Below, in pieces: positions 18,934-30,212 of a stretch of DNA of 35,274 bases. Position numbers and translations under genes: made by a program. The DNA comes from Welwitschia mirabilis (lineage: Eukaryota > Gnetophyta > Gnetopsida > Welwitschiales). The notes beneath the pieces are model-generated. The model had not been told where the DNA came from. It made no database searches and saw only the letters and a program-made list of their open reading frames with translations. The stretch's first letter is position 1; the number at the start of each line of letters is the position of its first letter. The stretch is taken from positions 97,530,159-97,565,432 of the forward strand of contig JBOZIK010000001.1 of assembly GCA_051453625.1 (NCBI GenBank). Direction: 5' to 3'.

Positions 18934-21900
18934 TGTCACATTTATGTTTTTCCTAAGGTTAGAAAATCTTCCTAGTCATTTAGATAGTTAATTAAATATT
19001 GAAAAATTAATAATATTAAGTATATTTTCTAATTTTTTAGAAATAGTAATATTTGTAATAAAACTAATATTTAAACTAAAGTATTTTCATGTTATTACCT
19101 TAGGACTTATTCAAAGATAAACTCACAGTTATTACTTTGCTAATTAATTTAAAATATTTAATTAATTATGAAAATTACTATTACTTATGCATGTTTTATT
19201 TTGTTGATATAATTTAATGTTTTTACTTGACTTATTTTGAAAATCAATTGTAGCCTTGATATTGATTTCTCTTAATAATAATATCTTATTCATGCAATAG
19301 TAATGATATGTAATCTAAAGTATTCGTTCATGTTATTTATCTCATGAAATTAAATTTATTTGTCAGATATTATTATATTATTTTTTATACCTAGTGGTTA
19401 GGCTTGGAAATAATGGATTATGAAAACCTAGACTATCTTTAGAACTTAAGCCTTATCGTTACTGTTAGTGCTCTATTATAAATACTTGAGTTCCTTAATC
19501 ATTAGAGTCATAGATACATACATTATAAATTATGCTCATGTGGATCTAAGATGTAACTAGGGTAACTTTAAAGTTTTAGTTAAGAATAGGTGTGATCCCT
19601 AACCTCCTCTTGTAAATACTTGTATGGCTTTAATTTTACTTCTGCATGGCTTAATTGTTGAATGAATTATCATGCTCAAATTTTTCTACTAGAGTGATTG
19701 AATCTTTGAAATATTTATTTAAGTATTTTGTAAAAGTTATCTTGGATTTGTGATTCTTATCATTATGTATATCCCTTATGTCACATTCTTATAACCTTGC
19801 CTATCTTACTAACCTAATTCGATAAACCCTTGTTGTCAACTTATTGTAAAGTGTTATGAATGACTTGTGTTTCATTGATCATGAATGAGTTGTGTTTCAT
19901 TGATCATGACTTAATGTTAAATAAGAGAATTAAAATTAGCCAAGATAACCAATTATTTATTCTTTAGGAAGTGATACTCTCTTGTTTAAGTCTTGAGGTC
20001 ATAGGACCAAACTTCTAGAAAGAAAAGAGAAAATAATATCCTATTCTCATTTATTCCTTTTTGGTGTGTGCAACTAGTTTACTTAATCATGTTGTGAATG
20101 AATACTAAAGATAACACTAACTAATGAATAGTAAATATACTACTAATTGATGAGGATTTTTGGCCTTGTCATAGTTGTCTAGGTGTTTCTCTATCTCATG
20201 TCTTGGTAACTTGATCCTAACCTAATCCTTATCGTGAGTCATACTAGAAACTGTGATGGAAAACAGTTCTCACACCATCTATGCATGTATAAAAACTACT
20301 GCAAGTGATGTGTAGGAAAGAAAAAATGGTTGCATGTACCTAGGTGTCATATATTTATTTAATTTAGTTGGTGGAATTGCATTTTTACCAGTTTTATTTG
20401 GATAAGACATACATATATCAATTTGTTATGTTATAGTTGACTTAATTAAATAATTTACTAGTTCCTAAAAGATTGCAAATATTATTTCTTATTTAATTCT
20501 TCATGTGTAAGATTTAAATATTTCTCTTATAGTTATTTCACTCTTATTCATTGAATGAGATGTTAATTTTTATTAAATTTATTACTAATATCTATAGCAA
20601 GTTATGAGTTGTTTAGCTTATAGTCTTTAGGGAAGTATTTACTTAAATCTCATGAGTAATAATTATTATTAATAGCTTGTATTTAGAAAATATTTAGTTA
20701 AACATTAAGTTATGAATTATTTCTTACATTAATGATCTATAGTTAGTTTATATCTCAATCATTAAGACACTTGAAAGATACTTAATAGATATGAGTGTCA
20801 AGTCTTTAGACATGTACTTTATATATTATAGTTCAATAATTATGTTTGAAATGTGAAATCTTCTAAAAAGATGGCCTTATTTTCCATTTTATTTAAATTC
20901 TTTTCTAATGAAAACCACTACCCTTTCTCTTTTTCTTGTAAAGGGGAATGTGCCCTAACTTGCCCTGACTTCAATTGCTCTTGTGTCTATGTTCCAAACA
21001 ATTTTAATAGATTAATTAAGCCTGCATTTTCAAAGATTCATGCTTTGATTTCCATCCCTTTCTAATGTATTTTCTGCATGGAAGATGGTTGCCTTCTTTC
21101 TGCCTGATACATAGCCATCCCTACTCTCCTCTCTAATCATTAACTTTCCATCCATGTAAGAACTTAATATTGCAATCAACCAAATTGGTCAACTCACTTG
21201 ACGCATAGTCATAAACTTTTATGCCAGCCACTAAAAAGTAAGGTTTACACATAGGAAGCCTATTGGATCCTATAAAGCCTATACTTATTGGCAATAATCA
21301 AAGCTCTTATTATTCTTTTAATTATGAAAACTAATTACTATTAGGTAATAAAAGAGATAGTCATACCTCTTTTCTTTCTTCAACACATAAACATTTACAG
21401 GCCCTTCATTCAAGTTGTCCAACTCACCACCTTACCTTGATTTCCATGCTAGTTGCTATTCTAGTGCAAAAAAGATTTAATAAATGCATGAATAAATAAA
21501 AATATTCATCCAAACTTGAATTAAATCCTTAGTCTCTTCTTCTTCCTTTCTCCTATTTTTCATCATACACACTAGTTGTTGATGGTTGATCTACATGCCC
21601 TCCTTACACTCTCAGCCTTAAACTCTATTAACGGGCATGCCTTCTTTGCTATCTCCCTTTCCATGATTTCTTTTCTTTTCGTGTGCCTCTTAATGAACAT
21701 ATGTTAGTTACTTCCTGTCAGTCAATCCATAGCTTCTTTTTTTTCCTTTTCAAGTATTGGTTATCATGTGTTCTAGCATTGCCACATCATGTCTATTAAA
21801 GAACTTTGAATACATACATGATATTCCACATTAATTCCCATTTTAAAAGAGATTTAAATTCATTCCTTTAATATCATCAATACTAATTAGGCCCTCCCAT

Positions 21901-22497
21901 ATAATGCAGCCATTTCTATAAAGGAAAACTTTTTTAACCTATGGAAAAACCTTTATACATGTTCGTTAACTTCTAGTAATCTTTATATGGTATTCTTTAT
22001 ATGGTCTCTCTGGTATTCTCATCTTCTATGCTTGAATTATTAACCTCTTCTATTTTTATTCAATGAATCATCCACTATCATGCAGGCTCACTCTAATCCA
22101 ATAATCTATCTTCTGAATAAAGTTCTTTCAAGTAATTTAAGAATTTCTCTGGAAAAAGAAGTATGACATTTATTAAAACTGAATTAAAAACATATGTGAG
22201 TGGTAGTTGATATGGATATTCTATAAAATTAGAAAAGAGAAAATTAAAAATTTGAATCCCCCTATGATAAACATTTAACTAATAGTATTAGAGGCCATAA
22301 TCATTTTCTCTTATGCCTATACCATATATATAAATCTAGTAGTCAAGATGGTTGATGCTACATTATAAGTTAACATATCAAAAGTACAAACTTAATTATC
22401 ATGTATTTTTTCTACATTATGTATCTAACATGGCCATTTTAGTAGTATGAATCTATGAAATTATTACACTATTAAATGCTTAAATGTGGACATTACA
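18934..22497 (+). repeat. Chromovirus LTR1, 3.56 kb
   Basis: Starts TGTCACATTTATG and ends GACATTACA, four bases before the PBS. Aligns end to end with 24282-27799, at roughly 85% identity by eye. TATAAATA at 19477-19484 is conserved in LTR2 and is the best core promoter candidate. A 25-base unit (GAATGACTTGTGTTTCATTG...) is tandemly duplicated at 19858-19882 and 19883-19907; LTR2 has only one. The open frame at 20853-21065 is chance. Nothing else coding is seen. Confidence 0.88.
19477..19484 (+). promoter_or_regulatory. TATA box candidate, chromovirus LTR1
   Basis: CTATTATAAATAC, conserved at 24831-24842 in LTR2 and about 545 bases from each LTR start. If used, U3 is short and R-U5 is about 3 kb. 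Confidence 0.5.
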
Positions 22498-22500
22498 TTT

Positions 22501-22518
22501 TGGTATTAGAACATCAGG
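22501..22518 (+). promoter_or_regulatory. Chromovirus PBS, tRNA-Met type (unit 1)
   Basis: TGGTATTAGAACATCAGG differs from the initiator tRNA-Met complement TGGTATCAGAGC at two of twelve core bases, both transitions. Confidence 0.8.
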
Positions 22519-22599
22519 TTCAGAAATTGGATTTGTATGATGAATTTTATCCTAGTGTTTACCTTGATTATTCATACTGAATTTTGGTTGGAGTAATAG

Positions 22600-23089
22600 A
22601 TGGACCCAAGAAGAGTAGTATCAGCATTCCCAGATGTGATATCCTTAGTAACTTCCATGAATCACTTAGTAGATGGACTCTAGATAAGAAGAAATGATGA
22701 GGATGTAACTCAAAAATTAATGATGTAGTTTAGGCAAATAAATTTTTCAACCTTTGAGGGATTTAAAAATGTGGATAAAGTAGAAGCTTGGCTAATTGCT
22801 ATAAGTAGGGAATTGGGGCTATTTAATTTTACATTAGAATAGAAGATTATTCTAGTTGTACATCAACTCAAAAATGTAGTTCTATGGTGTAATGCAAAAA
22901 AGGTGCAACATACATTTCTTGATAAATTATCTTGGAATGATTTAAAAGAATGATTTTAAGCTAGGTATATGTTAGAATATTATAAAAGTACCAAGGTAGA
23001 GGAATTTTACAACCTCAGGGAGGGATCAATGATAGTAGCCTAATACAAGAATAAGTTTATGTAGTTACTAAGATATGTATCAAAGATAA
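22600..23089 (+). pseudogene. Chromovirus gag, N-terminal part (unit 1)
   Basis: The ATG at 22600 gives MDPRRVVSAFPDVISLV. Landmarks: FSTFEGFKNVDKVEAWLIAI (conserved F-x-G-x-x-x-x-x-x-A-E-x-W-L), HQLKNVVLWCN (aligned with A-A-x-x-L-x-x-x-A-x-x-W-W), LSWNDLKE and FYNLREGSMIVA (conserved L-x-Q-G-x-M-x-V-x-x-Y). Six stops replace Gln, Trp and Glu codons. The sequence leaves gag at QLLRYV, before the CCHC knuckle, and enters integrase with no protease or RT. Confidence 0.85.
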
Positions 23090-24060
23090 CTAATTATGTA
23101 GTTAAGTACATGATGTGTTAGCTAGTGAAAGTTGAACATAAACACAAACACCTAGTAGATCTTATTTATCCTCATAATATTCCAAAGTGCAAATGGAAAA
23201 CAATAGGCACAGATTTTATCATAGGGTTTCCTAAGACTAAGGAAGGACATGATTCTATTATTGTTATAGTAGATGTTTTAACTAAGAGTGTACATTTTTA
23301 TCTAATGAAGATAATAGATATGGCTAAACAAGTTACACTGGAGTATGTTAAAAATATTATTAAACTTCATGAAGTTTTCAAGGTAATAATTTTAGATAGA
23401 AATAGTAAATTTAAATTTAGATTTTGGACAACCTTTTATAAGGAACTAGGTATGAAACTAAACATAAGTATAGCTTTTCATTCTCAAACTGATGGACAGA
23501 CTAATAGGATGAATTAAATACTACAAGACTTATTAAGAATGGTTATTCTAGACTTTGGAGAACCATAGATAGATCATATACCATTGGTGAAGTTTACTTC
23601 TAATAAGACTTACCAAGAATTAATTGTAGGTGCAACATTTGAAGACTTATATGGAAGGGTATGTAGGACTCTAGCTTTTTGGTTTGATGCAGCAGATAAA
23701 AAATTATTATGAGTTTCATCCATTCAACATCTAGAAGAAAAGATTAGATAAATGAGGAAGAAACTTAACAAAGTAAAGGATAGGTAAGCAAAGTATGCAA
23801 ATTATCATAGAGGGAAACTAGAATTTCAAGAAGGAAATCATGTATTTCTCAAATGTTCCTCCTTCAAAGGAGTATTTAGATTTAGTAATCAAGAAAAGTT
23901 AGCCCTGATATATATATGACCATATCAGATGATCAAAAGAATTAGACCTATGGCATATGAATTACCTCTACCATCACAATTGTTCATGTTGTATAACATT
24001 TTTCACATACCATTATTGAGGAAATGTATTTCTAATGGAATTAATATTATTCTAGACTAA
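23090..24060 (+). pseudogene. Chromovirus integrase (unit 1)
   Basis: The fragment starts in the last Cys of the zinc-binding domain (YVVKYMMC), so most of that domain is lost. The longest frame (23125-23517) covers the catalytic core: IGTDFIIGFPKTKEGHDSI holds the first Asp, IILDRNSKFKFRFW holds the second Asp, and HSQTDGQTNRMN has Asn where I expect the third acidic residue (Glu). LVKFTSNKTYQELIVGATFE, a GDxVF-like ENHVFL phrase and LYNIFHIPLLRKCIS follow, in other frames or after stops. The last phrase matches the gypsy integrase C-terminal F-H-V-S-x-L-K/R-K motif. Confidence 0.88.
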
Positions 24061-24084
24061 GATATTACTATCCTACCTAATTGT

Positions 24085-24225
24085 TCTATAGAATCACAAC
24101 CAATAAAATTGCTAGATCAAAATGAGATGGTACTTCAAGGAAAAATAATTAAGTGATATAAGGTTAAATGATCAGGGTAGATGGAAGATGAGACAACATG
24201 GAAGTAAAGGATGATGTCTTACAGT
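24085..24225 (+). pseudogene. Chromodomain remnant (unit 1)
   Basis: After the integrase, the translation reads PIKLLDQNEMVLQGKIIK, a stop, YKVK, a stop, SG, a stop, MEDETTWK. This matches the chromovirus C-terminal chromodomain, P-x-x-I-L-D-R-x-x-x-x-L-R-x-K-x-I, then V-K-V-x-W and E-x-A-T-W-E. Chromodomains of this type direct integration toward modified histones. The aromatic-cage residues cannot be judged because three codons are stops. The unit 2 equivalent is not in the window. Confidence 0.75.
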
Positions 24226-24270
24226 GAAAACCCGAGCTACTAGCACATTTTTAGAAGGAAACCTCCTAAC

Positions 24271-24281
24271 GGAAAGAGATT
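24271..24281 (+). promoter_or_regulatory. Polypurine tract before chromovirus LTR2
   Basis: GGAAAGAGAT followed by T abuts the LTR2 start TGTTACA. It is a weak but correctly placed purine run. Confidence 0.55.
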
Positions 24282-27200
24282 TGTTACATCTAGATTTTTC
24301 TTAAGGATAGAAAACCTTTCTAGTCATGTAGATAGATAATTAAATATTAGAAAATTAATAATAATAATAATTCTAGTTTTTAATTGTTTAAAAATAATAA
24401 TATTTGTAATAAAAGTAATAGTAAAACTAAAGTATTTGCATGTTATTACCTTTGGATTTATTCAAAGATAGACTCACAATTATTACTTTTGTCAATCAAT
24501 TTAAAAGATTTAGTTAATTGTGGAAATTACTATTACTTATGCATGTTTTATTTTATTTATATAGTTTAATTTTAGATTACTTGACTTACTTTACAAATCC
24601 ACTACAACTTTGATATTGATTTCTCTTAATAATATCTTATTCATGTAATAGTAATGATATATGATCTAAAGTATTCGCTCATGTTATTTATCTCATGCAG
24701 TTAAATTTATTTATCAGATAGTGTGAAATTATTATTTACACCTAGTGATCAAGCTTAGAAAGGATGGGTTATGGGAATCTAAATTGTTTATAGAACTTAA
24801 GCCTTATTGTTAGTCTTACTGTTAGTCTTCTATTATAAATACCTAACTTACCTAGTTATTAGAGTCATATATATATATATATATCTTGCGAATTTTATTT
24901 TCGTGGAGCTTGAATACAACTAGAAGAACTTTGGAGTTTTAGTTAAGAATATGTGTGGTCCCTAACTTCCTCGTGTAAATACTTGTATGTCTTAAATTTT
25001 GCTTCTGCATGGCTTAATTATCAAATGAATTATTGTGATCCAATGTTTCTACTAGAATGATTGAATCTTTGAAATATTTGTTTAAGTATTTTGTAAAGTT
25101 ATCTTGGAGTCTATAATTCTTATCAATATGTGTATCCCTTATGTCACATTCTTGTAACCTTGCCTACCTTATCAACCTAATTGAATAAAACCTTCTTATC
25201 AACTTATTGTTAAAGTATTATGGATGACTTATGCTTTGTTAATCATGACTTGATGTTAAATAAGAGAATCCAAATTAAAATTGGCTAGGATTACTAGTTG
25301 TTCATTATTCAGGAGTGATACTCTTTATTGTGAATCTTGAGACTATAGGACTGAACTTCTAGAAAGAAAAGAGAAAATAAGACCTAATTACCATTTGTCC
25401 CTTATAGTTATGTGTAACTAGTTTACTTAATTATGTTGTGAATAAATAAAAAAGAAGATAATACTCATTGATAAGGAGTCTTGGTCTTGTCTTAGTTGTC
25501 TACAAGTTTCTCTATCTCATTTCTTGGTATAACCTAATCCTAATCTAATTCTTATCATGGATCATACTAGAAACTATGATGGAATACAATTCTCATACCA
25601 TATATGCATGTGTAGGAACCAATGCAACTAATGATACAAGAAAGAACTAATGGTTGCATTTAGTTTAATGTTGTCTATTTATTTAATTTAATTATTACAA
25701 TTGCATGTTTACCTATTGTATTTGGATGAGATATACATATATTAATTTGTTATGTTATAGTTGACTAAATTACATAATTTAATAATTCCTAAAATATTTC
25801 TTATGTAATTATTCATGTGCAAGATTTAGATCTATCTCTTGTAGTTATTTTACTCTTCTCCATTGAATGAGATGTTCATTTTTCTTAAATTTATTACTAA
25901 TATCTATAGCAAGTTATGTGTTGTTTAGCTTATAGTCTTTGAGAAAGTATTTACTTGAACCTTATGAAGAATGATCATTATTAATAGCTTGTATTTAAAA
26001 AAGCTTTAGTTAATAAGTTATGAATTATGTCTTCCATTAATGATCTAAAGTTAAGTTATAGATTAATGGTTAAGACACCTGAAGAAAACCTGATAAGTGA
26101 GAGGGTCAAGTATTTAGAAATGCACTTTACGTCTTATAGTTAACAATTATGTTTGAAATGTGAAATCTACTAAAAAGGCATTATTCTCCTCCATTTTCTT
26201 TGGATTCCTTTCTAATGAAAACAACCATCCTTTCTCTTTCCCTTGCAAGTCTTGGGGGAATGTGCCTTGACTTACCCTAACTTCAATTACTCTTGTATCT
26301 GTTCTCCAAATAATTTTAACAAATTAGTCAAGCCTATGTTTCCAAAAAGTCATGCTCTAGTTTTTCCCCTTTTCTATGTGTTGTATGCATGGAAGACAGC
26401 TGCTACTTAGCACATAGCCATCCCTTCTCTTCTCCCCAACTACCAACTTCCCATCCATGTGAGAACTCAGCCTTGCAATAAGCTAAATCAACCAACTCAT
26501 TTGACGTACAGCCAGAAAATTTTGTGCCAGCCACTAAAAGGTAAGGTTCACACTCTAAGAAGCCTGTCATATCCTACAGAGCCTCTACTTATTAGCAATA
26601 ATCAAATCTCTTATTATGCTTTTAATTATAAAAACCAATCACTATTAGGTAATAAAATAGATAGTCATATGTCCTTTCTTTATTTAGCACATAAACATTT
26701 ACAAGACCTTCATTCAACTTGTTCAACTCACTAACTTACCTTGCTTTCTAGGCTAGCCATTGTTCTAGTGAAGAAAATCTTTAATAAATGCATGAACAAA
26801 TAAAAAGATTTATCCAAACTTGAATAAATACTTAGTCTCTTCTTTTTCCTCCCTCCTATTAGCCATCATACATACTAGTTTTTTATGGCTAATCCATGTG
26901 TCCTCCACACTCTTAGTCTTGAACTTTGTTAACTAGCATGCCTCCTTTGTTATCTTCCTTCCCATAGTTTCTTTTCTTCTCATGTGCCTCTCAATGAACA
27001 TCTGTCAACTACTTCTTGTTAGCCAATTCATAGCTTCTTTTTACTCCTTTCAAGGTATTGGTTATTATGCACTCTAGCATTGCCACCTTACTTTTATTAA
27101 AGGACCTTAAATACATACACAATATTCCACATCAATTCCCATTTTAGAAGATAGTTAAATTCATTCCTTTGATATTGTTAGTACCAGCTAGGCCCTTCCA

Positions 27201-27799
27201 CATAATGTAGCCACTTCCATAAAGAAAGACTTTCTTAACCTATGAAAAAACCTTTATACATGTTCTTTAATGTTTAATAACCTTTGTATGGTATTCTTTA
27301 TATTGTTTGTCTAGTATTCTCATCTTTCGTGCTTGAATTATTAACCTCTTCTATCTTCATTTAGTGAATCATTCACCACCACATGGGCTTATTCCAATCC
27401 ACATAATCTATCTTCCCACTAAAATTCTTTTAAGCAATTTAAGGATTTCTCATGAAAAATAAGTATGTCATTTATTAAAACTACATTTAAAACATATGTG
27501 AGGGGTAGCTAAGATGGATATCCTATAAAATTAAGAAAGAATAAATCACGAATTTGAATCCCTCTATGATAACCATTTAACTAATATTATTAGAGGTCGT
27601 AATTAATTTCTCTTATGCCTATACCATATATATGAATCTAGTAGTCAAGATGGTTGATGCTACATTACAAGTTGACATATCAAAAATACAACCTTAATTA
27701 TGACACCGTATTTTTACATTATGTGTCTAACATAACCATTTTAGTAGTATAAATCTATGACATTATTGCATTGTTGAATGCTTAAAGGTGGACATTACA
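24282..27799 (+). repeat. Chromovirus LTR2, 3.52 kb
   Basis: Starts TGTTACATCTAG and ends GACATTACA, three bases before the second PBS. Counterpart of LTR1. TATAAATA at 24834-24841 is conserved. An (AT)9 run lies at 24867-24884, where LTR1 has a degenerate equivalent. Open frames at 24384-24569 and 26459-26734 are chance. Confidence 0.88.
24834..24841 (+). promoter_or_regulatory. TATA box candidate, chromovirus LTR2
   Basis: TATAAATA, same position relative to the LTR start as in LTR1 (19477). Confidence 0.5.
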
Positions 27800-27802
27800 T
27801 TT

Positions 27803-27820
27803 TGATATCAAAGCATCAGG
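27803..27820 (+). promoter_or_regulatory. Chromovirus PBS, tRNA-Met type (unit 2)
   Basis: TGATATCAAAGCATCAGG; each of its differences from TGGTATCAGAGC is a G-to-A change. Confidence 0.78.
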
Positions 27821-27901
27821 TTAAGAAATTGGAATTGTACGATGAATTTTATCCTAGTTTTTACCTTGATTATCCATACTAAATTTTGGTAGGAGTGATA
27901 G

Positions 27902-28369
27902 ATGGCCCTAAGCAAAGAAATACCATTACCCCTAGATGTGAGACCCTTAGTAACTATTATGAACCACTTAGTAGATGGACTCCATGTAAGAATAAATGAT
28001 GAGAATGCAACTCCAAAATTAATGATGTAGTTTAGGTGAATGAATCCTTCAACCTTTAAGGGACCTAATAATGAGGCTGAAGTAGAATCTTGGCTAATTA
28101 CTATAAACAAGAAATTGGGGCTATTTAATTTTACATTAGAAAAAAAGGCCACTCTAGTTGTACATTAATTAAGAAAAATTGTAGCTCTATGGTGGGATGT
28201 AGAAAAGGTACAACCTACATTTCTTGACTACTTATCTTGGGAGGATTTTAAAAAATGATTTTGAACTAGGTATATATCAAGATATTATTAAAATGCCAAG
28301 GAAAAGGAATTGATGATAGTAGCCCAGTATGAGAATAGGTTTATGCAGTTACTGACATATGTATTAGAG
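27902..28369 (+). pseudogene. Chromovirus gag, N-terminal part (unit 2)
   Basis: The ATG at 27902 aligns with 22600. NPSTFKGPNNEAEVESWLIT and FTLEKKATLVVH continue to VALWWDVEKVQPTFLD, where the W-W pair is kept (unit 1 has W-C). The FYNLREGS codons present in unit 1 (24 bases) are missing here. It ends QLLTYV and joins the integrase at the same place as unit 1. The minus-strand open frame at 27808-28152 is a shadow. Confidence 0.85.
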
Positions 28370-29290
28370 ATAGCTGATTATGTAGCTAAGTGCATGAGAT
28401 GTCAGCTAGTAAAAGTCAAACATAAATATCTAGCAGGACTTATTTATCCTCATAATGTCCTAGAGTAAAAATTCAAAATGAAAGGCATGGACTTTATCAT
28501 AGGATTCCCTAAGACTAAGGAAGGATATGATTCTATCATTTTCATTATAGATCATTTAACTAAGAATGCACATTTTTGTCTAGTAAAGACAATAGATATA
28601 GCTGAATGATTTGCAATGGAGTATGTTAAAAATATCATTAAACTTCATGGAGTTTCCAAGGTAATAATTTTAGGTAGAAATAGTAAATTTACATCAAGAT
28701 TTTAGACAGTATTTCATAAGGAATTAGGTATAAAACTAAACTTAAGTATAGTCTTTCATCCTCAAACTGATGGACAGACTAATAGGATGAATCAAGTACT
28801 AGAAGGCTTATTAAGGATAGTTATTCTAAACTTTAGAGAATTATGGGAATACCATCTACCATTAGTGGAGTTTACTTATAATAATAGTTGCCAAGAATTA
28901 ATTAAATGTGCAACATTTGAAGACTTATATGGAAGGGTATGTAGGACTTTAGAGTTTAGATTTGATGTAGCAGATAAGAAGTTATTATGAGTTTCATCCA
29001 TTCAACATCTAGAAGAAAAGATTAGATAAATTAGAAAGAGACTTTAAGAAATACAAGATATGCAAGCAAAGTACACAAATTGGCATAGAACGAAACTATG
29101 ATTTCAAGAAGGAGATCATGTATTTTTTAAATTTTCTTTCTTCAAAGCAGTATCTAGATTGATAAGAAAGGAAATTTAGCCCCGATATATATAGGATCAT
29201 ATTAGGTGATTAAGAGAACTGGACCTATGGCATACGAATTACCTATACCACCACAATTATCCATGTTGTATAATGTTTTTCATGTATTAT
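28370..29290 (+). pseudogene. Chromovirus integrase (unit 2), cut by Athila-like insertion
   Basis: Starts ADYVAKCMRCQLVKV, which keeps the C-x2-C of the zinc-binding domain better than unit 1. GMDFIIGFPKTKEGYDSI keeps the first catalytic Asp. The second site reads IILGRNSKF, so that Asp has become Gly. HPQTDGQTNRMNQVLEGLL and the open frame 28787-28990 (including HLPLVEFTYNNSCQELI) follow. The gene ends inside the codon run for LYNVFHVLL at 29290, where unit 1 continues with IPLLRK. Confidence 0.88.
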
Positions 29291-29737
29291 TGTAATGCCA
29301 ACTTGACCTATTTAATACACTTATGAAGTACATTTTTAGATCCTATTAACAGGTTTTTTCATGGATTTATGTAAATTTTATAAAGCTTCCATATAGGCTA
29401 AAAGATGTAATAATATTTCAAATAAGAAACCATTTTTAGATAATGATCAACCAAATCAAAGTAATAATGGTTGTCCTCACTATCGTTGGGAAGACATAGG
29501 AGACAACAGTAACAAAAGTATGATTGTCCTCTATGTCATGGAAACAATGATCGAGATGACAGTTAGTATTTTTTATACATGCTAAGCATTAGTTGGTAAA
29601 TGGTATTGCCTCTATATCATGGGGATGACATGAGGGATGACACTCAAAATAATTTGTACACTTAATTAAATTGTTATAGAAGGGTGGATATAACTTGTAC
29701 CTCTTTGTTTTACACCCTTTAGCAACCTATTCCAACC

Positions 29738-29746
29738 TATAAATAG
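29738..29746 (+). promoter_or_regulatory. TATA box candidate in Athila-like LTR
   Basis: CTATAAATAG in the context of a gypsy U3/R boundary, followed by about 770 bases of R-U5 (including the gap) to the LTR end. Confidence 0.5.
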
Positions 29747-29956
29747 ATCCTTTTAGATCCTATTCAAATCATTTTTTGCATCTACATTCTTGTGATAATT
29801 GAAAATTATTGGAGATAAGGAGATTCATCCTACTTATGATAAGGATCACCTTGGTATTAGGCAATGAATCTTTCATTGAGAAGTTGTTGTTGTAAGTGGA
29901 TGTACTTCAATTTCATTAATAAAAGTATTAATCGAATTCAAATATTTTCAAATGTT

Positions 29957-30034
29957 TTATTGTTCTTCCTTATAGATTATCTTAATTGAAATTTAAATTT
30001 ATAATTAAAATAAGTTATAAGGACCAATCTAAGT
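29957..30034 (+). repeat. 78-base duplicate, left of gap
   Basis: Matches 30135-30212 with two differences. Both copies sit exactly at the gap edges (TTATTGTTCTTCC ... ACCAATCTAAGT). Confidence 0.9.
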
Positions 30035-30134
30035 NNNNNNNNNNNNNNNNNNNNNNNNNNNNNNNNNNNNNNNNNNNNNNNNNNNNNNNNNNNNNNNNNN
30101 NNNNNNNNNNNNNNNNNNNNNNNNNNNNNNNNNN
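30035..30134. other. Assembly gap, 100 N
   Basis: Exactly 100 unknown bases between two near-identical 78-base copies. This is the pattern of two contigs with an unmerged overlap. Confidence 0.98.
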
Positions 30135-30212
30135 TTATTGTTCTTCCTTATAGATTATCTTAATTGAAACTTAAATTTATACTTAAAATAAGTTATAAGG
30201 ACCAATCTAAGT
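30135..30212 (+). repeat. 78-base duplicate, right of gap
   Basis: Second copy of 29957-30034. The LTR continues normally after it. Confidence 0.9.

Larger units (their letters stand above)
18934..29290 (+). mobile_element. Ty3/gypsy chromovirus (Tekay/Del-like), LTR-int-LTR-int array, pol-deleted
   Basis: Order: LTR1 (18934-22497), PBS, gag, integrase, chromodomain, PPT, LTR2 (24282-27799), PBS, gag, integrase. Protease, RT and RNase H are absent from both internal parts. In both, the gag phrase QLLRYV/QLLTYV runs directly into the integrase zinc-binding end (YVxKxMxC), so the deletion is shared. The first unit lies in the copia RT (left edge 18933/18934). The second internal part is cut at 29290 by an Athila-like LTR, so a third LTR, if it exists, lies outside the window. 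Long LTRs, a tRNA-Met PBS and a chromodomain after integrase point to Tekay/Del. Confidence 0.85.

Noticed and set aside
20853-21065. Cys-rich 70-residue open frame (could suggest a small secreted peptide)
   Set aside because: It lies inside the non-coding LTR1. The aligned region of LTR2 (about 26160-26370) does not keep the frame, so it is not under coding constraint.
26459-26734. 91-residue open frame
   Set aside because: Inside LTR2. The corresponding part of LTR1 (about 21150-21420) has no equivalent frame.
27808-28152. Minus-strand open frame of 114 residues
   Set aside because: Antisense to chromovirus gag unit 2, which has clear family phrases on the plus strand. Unit 1 has no matching minus-strand frame.
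29468-29640. CRISPR-like or satellite-like spaced repeats
   Set aside because: Only three diverged modules with irregular spacing inside an LTR, in a plant retroelement context. No array.
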